Origin: G963662605 sp963662605
Lineage (GTDB): Bacteria; Bacteroidota; Ignavibacteria; Ignavibacteriales; Ignavibacteriaceae
Direction of reading: 5' to 3'
Assembly: GCA_963662605.1 (NCBI GenBank)
Contig: OY759785.1
Span: forward strand, 3,816,648 to 3,880,647
DNA: 64,000 nucleotides
The notes under the pieces are model-generated. The model searched no databases. It saw only the letters and a program-made list of their open reading frames with translations, and had not been told where the DNA came from. Shown here piece after piece: positions 18,084-26,911 of the stretch (within the stretch, counting starts at the first letter, position 1; each line of letters begins with the position of its first letter). Made by a program: the position numbers and the translations under genes.

Positions 18084-18792
18084 ACATACTTTGTATTCTC
18101 AGTTTCCACACCAACCAAGCCGCTTCTTTTACAATCTTTTTGGACATCTTGGATGTACCCATAAGTCTTTCAAAAAAGATTATCGGTATTTCTTTTATGA
18201 TGAAACCCTTTTTCCAAACCTTATAATTCATTTCAATTTGAAACGCGTACCCGTTGGATTTGATCTTCGTCAAATCAATGGCTTCCAGAACATTTCTGCG
18301 GAAGCATTTAAATCCACCCGTAGAATCTGCAATCGGCATTCCCGTGATAAAGCGTGTATAGTAATTGGCAAAATAGCTCAACAGTAATCGGCGCATCGGC
18401 CAGTTAATTACATTAACACCGGTTATATAGCGGCTTCCGATAACCAGATCTGCGTTTTGAATTGCTTTAAGAAAATTATGTATTTCTTTCGGATCGTGAG
18501 AAAAATCCGCATCCATCTCAAAAACAAAATCATATGCATTATCAATAGCATACTTAAACCCCGCACAATAGGCAGTTCCTAATCCCATCTTTTGCGCTCT
18601 GCGCAGCACATGAATCCTGCTTTCCGTCTTGGAAATTTCCGCGACATAATCGCCTGTCCCATCCGGTGAATTGTCATCAACGATAAGCATTTCAACATTC
18701 GACGGATATGAATCGAGAATAACCGGAATAAGTTTCTTTATGTTATCCAATTCATTATATGTTGGTGTGATAATTAATGCTTTTTCTGTCAT
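18070..18792 (-). CDS. Polyprenol-phosphate mannosyltransferase-like GT2 (DPM1 type)
   Basis: A 240-residue cytosolic or membrane-associated GT-A enzyme. It shows ALIITPTYNELDNIKKLIP, MLIVDDNSPDGTGDYVAE, the catalytic FEMDADFSHDPKEI, GSRYITG, and DSTGGFKCFRRNVLE, the complete set expected for dolichol/undecaprenyl-phosphate mannose or glucose synthases. It would load a hexose onto a polyprenyl phosphate for later use outside the cytosol. It lacks the C-terminal membrane helices of some relatives. The following gene overlaps its 3' end. The actual sugar cannot be decided here. Confidence 0.9.
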   Translation of the reverse strand: MTEKALIITPTYNELDNIKKLIPVILDSYPSNVEMLIVDDNSPDGTGDYVAEISKTESRIHVLRRAQKMGLGTAYCAGFKYAIDNAYDFVFEMDADFSHDPKEIHNFLKAIQNADLVIGSRYITGVNVINWPMRRLLLSYFANYYTRFITGMPIADSTGGFKCFRRNVLEAIDLTKIKSNGYAFQIEMNYKVWKKGFIIKEIPIIFFERLMGTSKMSKKIVKEAAWLVWKLRIQSMFGKL

Positions 18793-18837
18793 AGTGTTTC
18801 ATAATTAAGATGAATAAAATCAGACTGCCCTTTGGGC

Positions 18838-20298
18838 TTAATTATAATGACCCTTACCAAAAAGAACTACAATAACCGTGCGCAGCATAATTTTAAAATC
18901 CATCCTCAACGACATATTCTCTATGTATATTAAGTCATAGCGAACTTTTTCCCGCACATCTTCGATGCTTTCATCGTACTTAAGGCTAACCTGTGCCCAA
19001 CCCGTCACACCCGGACGAACACTAAGGCGTCTTTTGTAATAAGGAATCTCTTCAGAGAGCTTTTCGACAAAATACGGTCTTTCCGGCCTGGGGCCGATAA
19101 GACTCATTTCGCCTTTTAACACATTCCACATTTGCGGAATTTCATCAATACGAACTTTGCGAATGAACCTTCCGGTTCGTGTAATTCGCGGATCGTTCTT
19201 TTGCGACCAAACCGGTCCCGTACTTATTTCCGCATCCTGACGCATTGATCTAAACTTAAGAATTTTAAATGGTTTCCCATTCAATCCGCAGCGCACCTGC
19301 TTGTAAAAAACAGGTCCCCGGCTGTCTAATTTAATCCCTATTGATGCTAAAATCAAGACCGGTAAACTGACCAGAAGAATAAGTATGGCAACAATAATAT
19401 CCATGATTCTTTTTGCCTTCTCTTCCCATGCCGGCATTAACCGCGGATTAATATCAATAAGCGGAATTCCGTATAGCTGAGCCGTACGCGCCTGACCGCT
19501 CAAAATTTCGTAAAGACTTGGAACAATCTTTAAACCGATATCCCTACCCTCGCACCGGGCAATCAGATCAACAATAACATCATCGTGCTTTGAATCAATG
19601 GCAAAAACGATTTCTCTTATGACGTTATTCTCGATAAAACGTTCAAATTTTTCCTGTTCCACAGCCATCAGATTCGTACCAAAGACATCAGTCAAGCTGC
19701 CCGATAAACCGCCCGGAGGAATAATATAATAGGTTCCATTTTCATTGGGCGCCTCGTTATCCTTAACCTGCAGAAATGAAGTTACAACAAGACCCAGTCC
19801 GGGGTGATTTTTAATTTCATTATATATCTTGATTGCCTGGGGACCGATTCCAACTATCAGAGTATTCCGGCATCCGATACCTTTGATCAGCAAATTCCGC
19901 TGAATAGCCCTAAAGGAAAGCCGGGAAAAAGAAACGAAGCAAAAAACGACAAACCAGTAATAAACAATGAGTAAACGTGAATGTGAGGCTACTCCGTGGC
20001 TGGTATCATCCACAAACACTGAGAAAAAGAGCAGAAATACACCCACAAAAGTGGCTTTAAACAACGTGGAGATTTCGTCAAACCGTGAAAAGGCAAACCA
20101 CGTTCTGTACAACCCCACAAATACAAATATTGCCATCCAATAAAAGGTTATTATCAGCATTGGAGCCCAAAAATCGGGCTGAACGATTAGCGTAAACCAT
20201 CCGGTATGTACCCGGAATACGTAGTAGCAAAAGAATGCCAGATTTACCGCAAAAAAATCAAGAAGAAGCAGGATAATTTTTTCGTTTCTCTTCTTCAA
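18838..20298 (-). CDS. Undecaprenyl-phosphate sugar phosphotransferase (WcaJ/WbaP-type initiating PGT)
   Basis: A 486-residue polytopic PGT. About four N-terminal membrane segments are followed by a CoA-binding-like domain (NTLIVGIGPQAIKIYNEI), a fifth membrane helix and the catalytic C-terminal domain. That domain carries GPVFYKQVRCGLNGKPF, ILKFRSMRQDAE, IDEIPQMWNVLKGEMSLIGPRPE (catalytic Asp-Glu) and VRPGVTGWAQV. It transfers a hexose-1-phosphate to undecaprenyl phosphate, the first committed step of a surface polysaccharide. TTG at 20298 is the likely start, preceded by GGGAG at suitable spacing. It is the first gene of the long minus-strand polysaccharide run and lies divergently from tpiA. 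Confidence 0.92.
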   Translation of the reverse strand: MKKRNEKIILLLLDFFAVNLAFFCYYVFRVHTGWFTLIVQPDFWAPMLIITFYWMAIFVFVGLYRTWFAFSRFDEISTLFKATFVGVFLLFFSVFVDDTSHGVASHSRLLIVYYWFVVFCFVSFSRLSFRAIQRNLLIKGIGCRNTLIVGIGPQAIKIYNEIKNHPGLGLVVTSFLQVKDNEAPNENGTYYIIPPGGLSGSLTDVFGTNLMAVEQEKFERFIENNVIREIVFAIDSKHDDVIVDLIARCEGRDIGLKIVPSLYEILSGQARTAQLYGIPLIDINPRLMPAWEEKAKRIMDIIVAILILLVSLPVLILASIGIKLDSRGPVFYKQVRCGLNGKPFKILKFRSMRQDAEISTGPVWSQKNDPRITRTGRFIRKVRIDEIPQMWNVLKGEMSLIGPRPERPYFVEKLSEEIPYYKRRLSVRPGVTGWAQVSLKYDESIEDVREKVRYDLIYIENMSLRMDFKIMLRTVIVVLFGKGHYN

Positions 20299-20561
20299 GA
20301 TTTTAGTCTCCCACCGTATATTTTATAGAGGACACTCCCGGAATCATTATTCTGTCCATTATTTCAAGAATTTGGAAAAATCAACTTAATTTAGGCACAA
20401 ATAAACCAAAATATATAAAAATTTTGAGTGCTAAACTACGTGTCGGCAGGGGATATTTTTACCGCCTGAAGCACCCACGGAATTGTCAATGTTTTACCGG
20501 ATAAATCAAAAAATTTCATAATTTTACAAAATATTTCTAAAACTTAATCCAAGAGGAACCT
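20299..20561. promoter_or_regulatory. Divergent intergenic region between the PGT gene and tpiA
   Basis: 263 bp, visibly AT-rich, between two divergently transcribed genes, so it must hold promoters for both. It contains a GGGAG ribosome site for the minus-strand gene and AGAGGAACCT for tpiA. I could not pick a -35/-10 pair with confidence, and I see no tRNA, riboswitch or repeat. Confidence 0.5.
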
Positions 20562-21317
20562 ATGCGTACAAAAGTCATCGCCGGAAATTGGAAAATGCAG
20601 AATGATTTATCCGGTGCAATTGCCCTGATCTCCGGAATTAAATCCGAACTAAACGGTAAAAATGTCAACTGTTCTGTTATTATCTGCCCGCCTTTCACAA
20701 ATCTTGAAACAGCTTCAACACTGATTAAAGATTCAGTAATTAAGCTCGGTGCTCAAAACATGCATAATGAGGATGGCGGTGCTTTCACCGGTGAAATCTC
20801 TGCATCAATGCTGAAAAGTGTTGGCTGTACCTTCGTCATTCTTGGACACTCGGAGAGAAGAACGATATTCAAAGAATCCGATGAATTTATTAACGCGAAA
20901 ATAAAAAAAGCGCTCGTTTCCGGACTACTGCCGATCTTCTGTATCGGTGAAACCCTTGTAGAAAGAGAAAGCGGTATAACCTTTGATGTAATCAAAAAGC
21001 AGGTTGTCGGCGGTTTAAGCGGTATTTCAGCTGACGATATGGCAAAAATCATTATTGCCTACGAACCGGTTTGGGCAATCGGCACAGGGAAAACAGCTTC
21101 CCCCGATCAGGCGCAGGAAGTTCATGCTTTCATTAGAAAATTAGTCGGGGAATTATATAATGCTTCTATCGCAGATGGAATTATCATTCAGTATGGCGGA
21201 AGTGTTAAGCCGGACAATGCTAAAGAACTGCTTCATATGCCCGACATTGACGGCGCTCTCGTCGGCGGTGCTTGTTTGAAAGCGGATTCATTCGCAAAGA
21301 TTATTGAAGCCTGCTAA
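20562..21317 (+). CDS. tpiA: Triosephosphate isomerase
   Basis: A 251-residue TIM-barrel enzyme interconverting dihydroxyacetone phosphate and glyceraldehyde 3-phosphate in glycolysis and gluconeogenesis. Catalytic and binding residues are visible: lysine in AGNWKMQ, histidine in VILGHSERR, glutamate in IIAYEPVWAIGTGKTA (with the flexible loop 6 following), and phosphate binding at YGGSVKPDNAKELL and DGALVGGA. Full normal length. ATG follows the ribosome site AGAGGA. The gene ends just before a strong bidirectional terminator. Confidence 0.97.
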   Translation: MRTKVIAGNWKMQNDLSGAIALISGIKSELNGKNVNCSVIICPPFTNLETASTLIKDSVIKLGAQNMHNEDGGAFTGEISASMLKSVGCTFVILGHSERRTIFKESDEFINAKIKKALVSGLLPIFCIGETLVERESGITFDVIKKQVVGGLSGISADDMAKIIIAYEPVWAIGTGKTASPDQAQEVHAFIRKLVGELYNASIADGIIIQYGGSVKPDNAKELLHMPDIDGALVGGACLKADSFAKIIEAC

Positions 21318-21332
21318 AACAGCACGAATTAT

Positions 21333-21368
21333 AAAGCCCGTCTGATATCAAACAGACGGGCTTTTTTT
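21333..21368. terminator. Bidirectional intrinsic terminator between tpiA and the alkA-type gene
   Basis: A perfect stem AAAGCCCGTCTG / CAGACGGGCTTT with an 8-base loop, followed on the plus strand by a T run and preceded by an A-rich stretch. It lies between two convergent genes and can stop transcription from both. Its far end overlaps the last codons of the minus-strand gene. Confidence 0.92.
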
Positions 21369-21999
21369 ATTCCAGTTCATTATCCAAACTTCGCCACAAA
21401 TACCAGCTCGCTATTGAGCAGTACGGTCTCCAGTTATACTTTTTAGCAATTTTTTCCACACCCGCTTGTTCGGGCAGCTTTCTCAATCCGTATAAATTCT
21501 GTATTGATTTTCGTATGCCTAAATCTAAATAAGGCAGAACATCCGGCCTGGCAAGTGTAAAAATGAGAAACATTTGCGCCGTCCAAAGCCCGATTCCTTT
21601 TACTTTGGTTAATTCCGCGATGATATCTTCATCACAAAGGGCAGGAATTTGTTTTAATTTTAACTCTTTATTTAATATTTTAAGCGAAAGGTCTTTTACA
21701 TACTTAATTTTCGAGTATGATAAGCCTGCCGTACGTAAAAACTCATCATCAAATTGGATGATTTTTTCGGGCAGAGGAGGATCTCCGACAAGCTGAATGA
21801 ACCGGCGGTTGATTGAAGCCGCAGCCTTTATTGAAAGCTGCTGGCCGATTATGGATTCTAAGAGAGATATATAATAGTCCCGATGCGGCTTGAGTGAACA
21901 AGGCTTAGAACGTTTAATGATGCTTCGAAGAACCGGATCATTTTTTGACAGGTGTTCAATACCGTTTTGGATCTCAAGAGAGAAATTAGATTTTTTCAT
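21367..21999 (-). CDS. DNA-3-methyladenine glycosylase II-type (AlkA, HhH-GPD family)
   Basis: A 210-residue base-excision repair glycosylase that removes alkylated bases from DNA. The helix-hairpin-helix LTKVKGIGLWTAQMFLIF is followed at the usual distance by the catalytic aspartate in LPYLDLGIRKSIQ. It also has the family motif LLESIIGQQLSIKAAASI. It lacks the N-terminal domain of E. coli AlkA and the C-terminal iron-sulphur cysteines of endonuclease III/MutY, so it is a short yeast MAG1/AlkA-like form. Its start is only 20 bp from the divergent kinase-like gene at 22020. Confidence 0.9.
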   Translation of the reverse strand: MKKSNFSLEIQNGIEHLSKNDPVLRSIIKRSKPCSLKPHRDYYISLLESIIGQQLSIKAAASINRRFIQLVGDPPLPEKIIQFDDEFLRTAGLSYSKIKYVKDLSLKILNKELKLKQIPALCDEDIIAELTKVKGIGLWTAQMFLIFTLARPDVLPYLDLGIRKSIQNLYGLRKLPEQAGVEKIAKKYNWRPYCSIASWYLWRSLDNELE

Positions 22000-22019
22000 T
22001 TCATTTAAAGTTTTTTATT

Positions 22020-24431
22020 ATGGCACAAAATAAACTTTTCGACCTCATAAAAACAAATCGTTTATTCCACCGGATTGCCGAAGATGATATTAAACTGAAT
22101 GTCAACGCAAAAGATTTTCAGGATTTTCAAGACGGGGACATCATTTTTCAGACCGGTGATAGCGCAGATTTGATTTTTCTCCTTATTGAAGGAGATGTTA
22201 AAATAAAACACTCGCAGGCCGTTGACGGTCAGCGTGTTTTTGAAAAAGTTAAAGATGATTTTTTTGGCGAAACTGAATTTCTCGCACAATCTCAAAGGAC
22301 TTCTTCGGCTGTTGCCAATAAGCCGTGCAAGTGTTATTTATTAAAAAGAAGAGTGCTCAACGATCTTCTATCGGCAAACAGGGCAATCCTCGGAAACTTA
22401 CAGCGGTTAGAATCTGCTTTTGAACCGGAAGATGATTACCGTTCAACAAAAGAACAATATTCCGATGAAATCACTAATCTTCTAAAGACTACTGAAACCG
22501 GATATGAAGAATACAGCTATCCCGGTCTGCCGGAGTCACCCGAAACAACCCCTCAGGTACCGGCAGCCCCGGAACCACCGGTAAAATCACCAAAGGCAAC
22601 TTTCGAAGATTCATTTACCTTCGGAGAAGATTCAACTTTTTCTTTTTCGAATACTCAAGAAGTAACGCCTTCAACCGAGCCCGCATCAGCAGCGCCGGAC
22701 AGTCTTTCGTGGGATTTTAACAAAACCTTAGAAGTCGAACCAAAAGAAGAAATCAAAGAGCCTGAACCGGTCGAAACGGCGGAAATAGAGCCCGGGCAAA
22801 AAGAATTTACCGGTATCAATTGGAACTTCGACGACATTGAAAAGACGGCACCGCCTGTTGAACCGCTGATTCCATCCTCCGATGAACCGGCTAAGCCGGA
22901 AGCGCAGGAAGAGCATCAGGCTGAAGGTGAAAAGTTTACCTGGGATTTTTCCGGCAGCCCCGAGGAAGTACCCGACGCCGAACCGGTAAAAGAAAACAAG
23001 GAACCGGAACTCCCCGATTGGTTGGATAATATTCCGGCATCTGATGAACCGCTGAGAGAATTTGAATTTGATGAGCATGGGAATCTGATCACATCAAAGC
23101 CGGAAGAAGACCGGGACAAAGATTTTTCGAGCGCGTTCAAAGATGATATTCCTATTGTTGAATCCCCCGCCATCGGAGAAGATAAAAAATGGGGAAATAA
23201 AGAGTTTGCATTTACCGCTCCGCTCGAAGCAAAAAAAACAGCGGTGAATAATGTGCACGATGATATGAATCACGAACAATTGAAACTTATCATCAACGCC
23301 GCGAAACTTGTTAATTCCAATATCAAGCTTGACGAGATACTCAACGTGATCGTCAATGCCGCTTCTTCAATTACGCATGCGGATAGAGGGACTCTTTACA
23401 TTGTTGATCAAAGCACAGGCGAATTGTGGTCGAAGGTTATCCGCGGAGATAACATCGAAGAAATCCGTTTAAAAATCGGACAGGGGTTAGCGGGCTGGGT
23501 TGCAAAGTCAGGTGAGATTGTCAATATAAAAGATGCCTCGGCGGACGAGCGCTTTGACAGCGCAACCGATAAGCATAGCGGATATAAAACGAAATCCATG
23601 CTATGCTTCCCCATCAAGGACAAAGAGAACCAGATACTTGCCGTTGTTCAGTTGCTGAACAGTGATAACGGAGAATTTTCCAAATTAGATGAAGATTACC
23701 TTGAAGCATTATCTGCGCACATTGCGATTGCTTTGGAAAACGCAGAGCTTGTTGAACAGCTGTTGCGAACCGACCGTCTTACTTCAATCGGCAAAGTTGC
23801 CAAATTTTTAATCTCCGATATTAAAAAACCAATTCTTACAATTAAGCAGCTCGCCGAGCATGTTACAAAAAAGAATGTTTCTCCGGAGGTGAAGCAAGTA
23901 CTGTCAATGCTGATTGAGCAGTCAAATATTGTTATTGATTTGGTATTGACCACGCTGAACTACTCCGAGGGAAAAAGCGTCATTAACAAAAAGCCCACAA
24001 GCCTCAACCGCATGATGTCCGACCTGCTTGACCCGCTTGCCGAATATGTTAAATACCGCAAGTGCGAGCTTTATCAGAGCCTGCCCCCTGTTGATGTTTT
24101 AGTCAGCATTGACCGCAGGGAGTTGTACCAGGCGTTTTTCCAGATTACAAAGAATGCCTGTGACGCAATGCCGCGCGGCGGAGCTTTATATGTTAATGCA
24201 ACCAATGACAACAATACGGTATATATTTCCTTCAAAGATAACGGAAGTGGAATACCGGATGGCGTGCTCGATAAAATATTTGAACCTTTTATGTCCTTCG
24301 GAAAGAAGCATGGTGTCGGACTCGGTCTGCCGATAGCAGAAAAAATAATTAAAGAACACGACGGCAAAATTTCAATTACAAGTGATGCGACCGGGACAGT
24401 AGTCACCATCGCTCTGCCTTTGGTTAAATAA
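22020..24431 (+). CDS. cNMP-binding, GAF and histidine-kinase-like sensor with substituted phospho-acceptor
   Basis: An 803-residue cytosolic protein. Residues 1-135 are a cyclic-nucleotide-binding-like beta barrel (FQDGDIIFQTGDSADLIFLL, FFGETEFLA). Residues 140-410 are an acidic, proline-rich linker with repeated W-x-F modules (LSWDFNK, INWNFDD, FTWDFSG). Residues 420-580 are a GAF domain. Residues 583-803 resemble a histidine kinase. The HisKA helix reads SIGKVAKFLISDIKKPI, with Ser599 where the phosphorylated histidine should be. The ATPase domain is complete (ITKNACDAMPRGG, DNGSGIPDG, GVGLGLPIA). It may be a pseudokinase, an ATP-driven switch, or phosphorylate another way. The downstream neighbour is miaA. 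Confidence 0.87.
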   Translation: MAQNKLFDLIKTNRLFHRIAEDDIKLNVNAKDFQDFQDGDIIFQTGDSADLIFLLIEGDVKIKHSQAVDGQRVFEKVKDDFFGETEFLAQSQRTSSAVANKPCKCYLLKRRVLNDLLSANRAILGNLQRLESAFEPEDDYRSTKEQYSDEITNLLKTTETGYEEYSYPGLPESPETTPQVPAAPEPPVKSPKATFEDSFTFGEDSTFSFSNTQEVTPSTEPASAAPDSLSWDFNKTLEVEPKEEIKEPEPVETAEIEPGQKEFTGINWNFDDIEKTAPPVEPLIPSSDEPAKPEAQEEHQAEGEKFTWDFSGSPEEVPDAEPVKENKEPELPDWLDNIPASDEPLREFEFDEHGNLITSKPEEDRDKDFSSAFKDDIPIVESPAIGEDKKWGNKEFAFTAPLEAKKTAVNNVHDDMNHEQLKLIINAAKLVNSNIKLDEILNVIVNAASSITHADRGTLYIVDQSTGELWSKVIRGDNIEEIRLKIGQGLAGWVAKSGEIVNIKDASADERFDSATDKHSGYKTKSMLCFPIKDKENQILAVVQLLNSDNGEFSKLDEDYLEALSAHIAIALENAELVEQLLRTDRLTSIGKVAKFLISDIKKPILTIKQLAEHVTKKNVSPEVKQVLSMLIEQSNIVIDLVLTTLNYSEGKSVINKKPTSLNRMMSDLLDPLAEYVKYRKCELYQSLPPVDVLVSIDRRELYQAFFQITKNACDAMPRGGALYVNATNDNNTVYISFKDNGSGIPDGVLDKIFEPFMSFGKKHGVGLGLPIAEKIIKEHDGKISITSDATGTVVTIALPLVK

Positions 24432-24457
24432 TTTACCGGGTTCTTCAGCGCGAAAAG

Positions 24458-25363
24458 ATGAATTATAATCTTGTTACTATTCTGGGTCCTACAGCCTGCG
24501 GCAAAACAAGGCTTGGCGCCTTGCTCGCCGCCGAGTATCATGGTGAAATCATTTCCGCCGATTCACGCCAGGTGTATAGACACATGGATATCGGCACCGG
24601 GAAAGATTTAAATGATTATACGGTCAACAGCAAGCAGGTGCCTTTCCATTTGGTTGATATTATTGAGCCTTCCGAAGAGTACAGCCTTTTTAACTTTCAA
24701 ACGGATTTTACCACTGCATTTAATGAAATCACAACTCGAAACCGGATGCCGTTCCTTGTCGGTGGTACGGGTATGTACTTATCATCCATTCTGGAAAATT
24801 ACAATTTAAAACCGGCGTCATTTAATTCCGGGCGATATGACGAATTGGCCGCCCAATCCATTGAGGTGCTTCGTGATACTTTACTGGACATCTCTCCTTC
24901 TTTGCATAATACGACAGACCTTAAAATTAAAGAGCGAGTAATAAAAGCGATTATCATTACTGAAAGCGGGGAACAAACGTCACCGCTGCCCGAAATACAT
25001 TCGCTAAATATCGGCATTACTCCGCCGCGCGAGGTAGTAAAAAAGCGCATTACTGAACGGCTTCGTGGCAGATTGGAAAGCGGCATGATTCAGGAAGCAG
25101 AAAACCTCTTGGCAATTGGCATTCCCCATGAAAAGCTGGCATTCTTCGGATTGGAATATAAATATCTGTCTCTGTATTTACAGAAGATACTCACATTCGA
25201 ACAAATGTTCGAACAGCTTAACATTGCTATTCATCAGTTTTCAAAACGGCAGATGACGTGGTTCCGGCGAATGGAAAAACACGGTGTAGTTATTCACTGG
25301 CTTGACTCGGCAGACTATTCGCGTGCAAGTAAAATAATAGAACAGAATCTCGTCCATGAATAA
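24458..25363 (+). CDS. miaA: tRNA dimethylallyltransferase MiaA
   Basis: A 301-residue enzyme that prenylates adenosine 37 of tRNAs reading U-starting codons. It shows the P-loop LGPTACGKTRLG, the substrate loop ISADSRQVYRHMDIGTGK, the HLVDIIEP block, FLVGGTGMYLSSIL, and the tRNA-binding C-terminal FSKRQMTWFRRM. The length is normal. Its last 8 bp overlap the GT2-like gene downstream. MiaA uses dimethylallyl diphosphate, which the dxs-dependent pathway in this genome can supply. Confidence 0.95.
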   Translation: MNYNLVTILGPTACGKTRLGALLAAEYHGEIISADSRQVYRHMDIGTGKDLNDYTVNSKQVPFHLVDIIEPSEEYSLFNFQTDFTTAFNEITTRNRMPFLVGGTGMYLSSILENYNLKPASFNSGRYDELAAQSIEVLRDTLLDISPSLHNTTDLKIKERVIKAIIITESGEQTSPLPEIHSLNIGITPPREVVKKRITERLRGRLESGMIQEAENLLAIGIPHEKLAFFGLEYKYLSLYLQKILTFEQMFEQLNIAIHQFSKRQMTWFRRMEKHGVVIHWLDSADYSRASKIIEQNLVHE

Positions 25364-26696
25364 CAATCAACAAACCGCAATACAAAAGTATCTGAACAAA
25401 TATTCTCCGGCACGAAACAAAGTTGAACTCTCCGGCAAACAATTGCAAGTTGATACAATAATCGTTATTCCGGTAATTGATGAGTTTAATAATCTCCAAA
25501 AGCTCATAAGATCTTTGTCAATCAATGATCCGCTCCATCTTTCACACACGCTGATCCTTTTTGTCATTAACAATCCGGCAAGCGCCCCAAGCAATGTTAA
25601 AGAGGAAAACAAAAAGACCATATCCTTTTTACGCAGCCTAATGGCGGGACATTTATCTGATTATTCCGGGTTAAAAATCGGCATGATTGATGCTTCCACT
25701 CCGGGAAACGAATTGCCTGAAAAAACTGCGGGGGTCGGATTGGCAAGGAAAATCGGGATGGATGAGGCTTTGTTATCGTTTTCCCCTGACGCGGAGTTTC
25801 CTTTGCTCGTTTGCCTTGATGCCGATTGTATGGTATCGCCTAACTATATTGAAACCATCAGAATGGAAGTCGCTGCCAACCGATACCACGCGGCCGCGAT
25901 GCAATACGAACATCCTGTTGAGCAATTAGACGGTGACGTGCAAAGAGCAATAGTGTGTTATGAACTTTTTCTCCGGTACTATACGCTCGGACTCAACTAC
26001 GCAGGCTCACCTTACGCCTTTCATACAATAGGGTCAACGATAATTTGCAGTGTTGAAGCCTATATTAAAGCCGAAGGAATGAATAAGAAAAAGGCCGGTG
26101 AAGATTTTTATTTTCTTGAAAAGCTTGGCAAGATGTATCCGGTGCATACCATCAACAATGCACTCGTGTACCCGGCAGCACGCAGCTCGTGGCGCGTTCC
26201 TTTCGGTACCGGCAGAAGCATTGAGCGCTTTCTCAAAGATGACAGCAATGAGTATTTGCTCTACTCGCTGGAGTCATTTGTGGTGCTGAAAAAATGGCTG
26301 CACTTTTTTAATAACGGCTCTTCCGCATTAACAGCAGACTATCTGACTTTTGCAAAAAGCCTGAGCAGCTGCCTTTACGACTTTCTTATTGAAAACAACT
26401 TTGCTGCCGATTGGGACAAAATATTTTCTGGCCCGGCACATCAAGTCAACATTCAAAAAAAGATTTGGTTTGACGGATTCAGAACACTTAAACTGATGCA
26501 TCATTTGCGTGATAATGAATTTCCCAATGTTCCCATGTTCGAAGCACTTGATAAATTACTACGGGACTTGGATGAAAATCCGCCGACAAAACGGGATAGT
26601 ACAATTCCCGGCATACATGTTCAGATAGAATATCTTCAACTATGCCGTAGAGTATGCGTAAAAATCTCGCAGGATTCAACCACCGCTTTTCACTAA
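25356..26696 (+). CDS. GT2-like glycosyltransferase domain protein, function unknown
   Basis: A 446-residue cytosolic protein. The N-terminal half has a GT-A-like fold: VDTIIVIPVIDEFNNLQKLI, KTAGVGLARKIGMDEAL and LLVCLDADCMVSPNYI, the last giving a DxD-type metal site. Cys in DADC is uncommon. The later block GEDFYFLEKL resembles the E-D acceptor motif of GT2 enzymes. The C-terminal 150 residues are helical without recognised motifs. It is translationally coupled to miaA. Whether it glycosylates anything is not established. Confidence 0.72.
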   Translation: MNNNQQTAIQKYLNKYSPARNKVELSGKQLQVDTIIVIPVIDEFNNLQKLIRSLSINDPLHLSHTLILFVINNPASAPSNVKEENKKTISFLRSLMAGHLSDYSGLKIGMIDASTPGNELPEKTAGVGLARKIGMDEALLSFSPDAEFPLLVCLDADCMVSPNYIETIRMEVAANRYHAAAMQYEHPVEQLDGDVQRAIVCYELFLRYYTLGLNYAGSPYAFHTIGSTIICSVEAYIKAEGMNKKKAGEDFYFLEKLGKMYPVHTINNALVYPAARSSWRVPFGTGRSIERFLKDDSNEYLLYSLESFVVLKKWLHFFNNGSSALTADYLTFAKSLSSCLYDFLIENNFAADWDKIFSGPAHQVNIQKKIWFDGFRTLKLMHHLRDNEFPNVPMFEALDKLLRDLDENPPTKRDSTIPGIHVQIEYLQLCRRVCVKISQDSTTAFH

Positions 26697-26911
26697 AACC
26701 TTTTTAAAGAGCACACTCCAGCTCAAGTGGGTGTCCGAGTGTCCCGATGAACTTACGACGCTCAAAAATTACCGATACCCATCGGGACGTATCGAGGACA
26801 CTTCTACCCATCTCCTGCCGGCTATTTTTAAAACGCCTTAAACTTTCGTCTGTAAAAACCATCCTATTTACCGCCGCAATCAGTATATTTGTTGAAAAAG
26901 ATTTTGGAATT
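26697..26911. other. 215-bp intergenic stretch with an imperfect inverted repeat
   Basis: No gene is supported here. A frame running from 26747 into the methyltransferase gene exists, but its first 55 residues lie over an inverted repeat and are unlike any membrane methyltransferase N-terminus. TATATTTG at about 26885-26892 resembles the Bacteroidota -7 element (TAnnTTTG), and I see no good -33 partner. Confidence 0.45.
26728..26809. repeat. Imperfect inverted repeat (stem-loop) upstream of the methyltransferase gene
   Basis: The left arm GTGGGTGTCCGAGTGTCCCGATG pairs, in reverse complement, with CATCGGGAC, GAGGACAC and TACCCA on the right, leaving about 30 bases between arms and small bulges. 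It is not followed by a T run, so it is not a standard terminator. It could be a regulatory hairpin or the relic of a small mobile repeat. Confidence 0.55.

Noticed and set aside
26747..26911. N-terminal extension of the ICMT-like protein
   Set aside because: Translates an inverted repeat and lacks the membrane character of the family; ATG 26912 gives a normal N-terminus.
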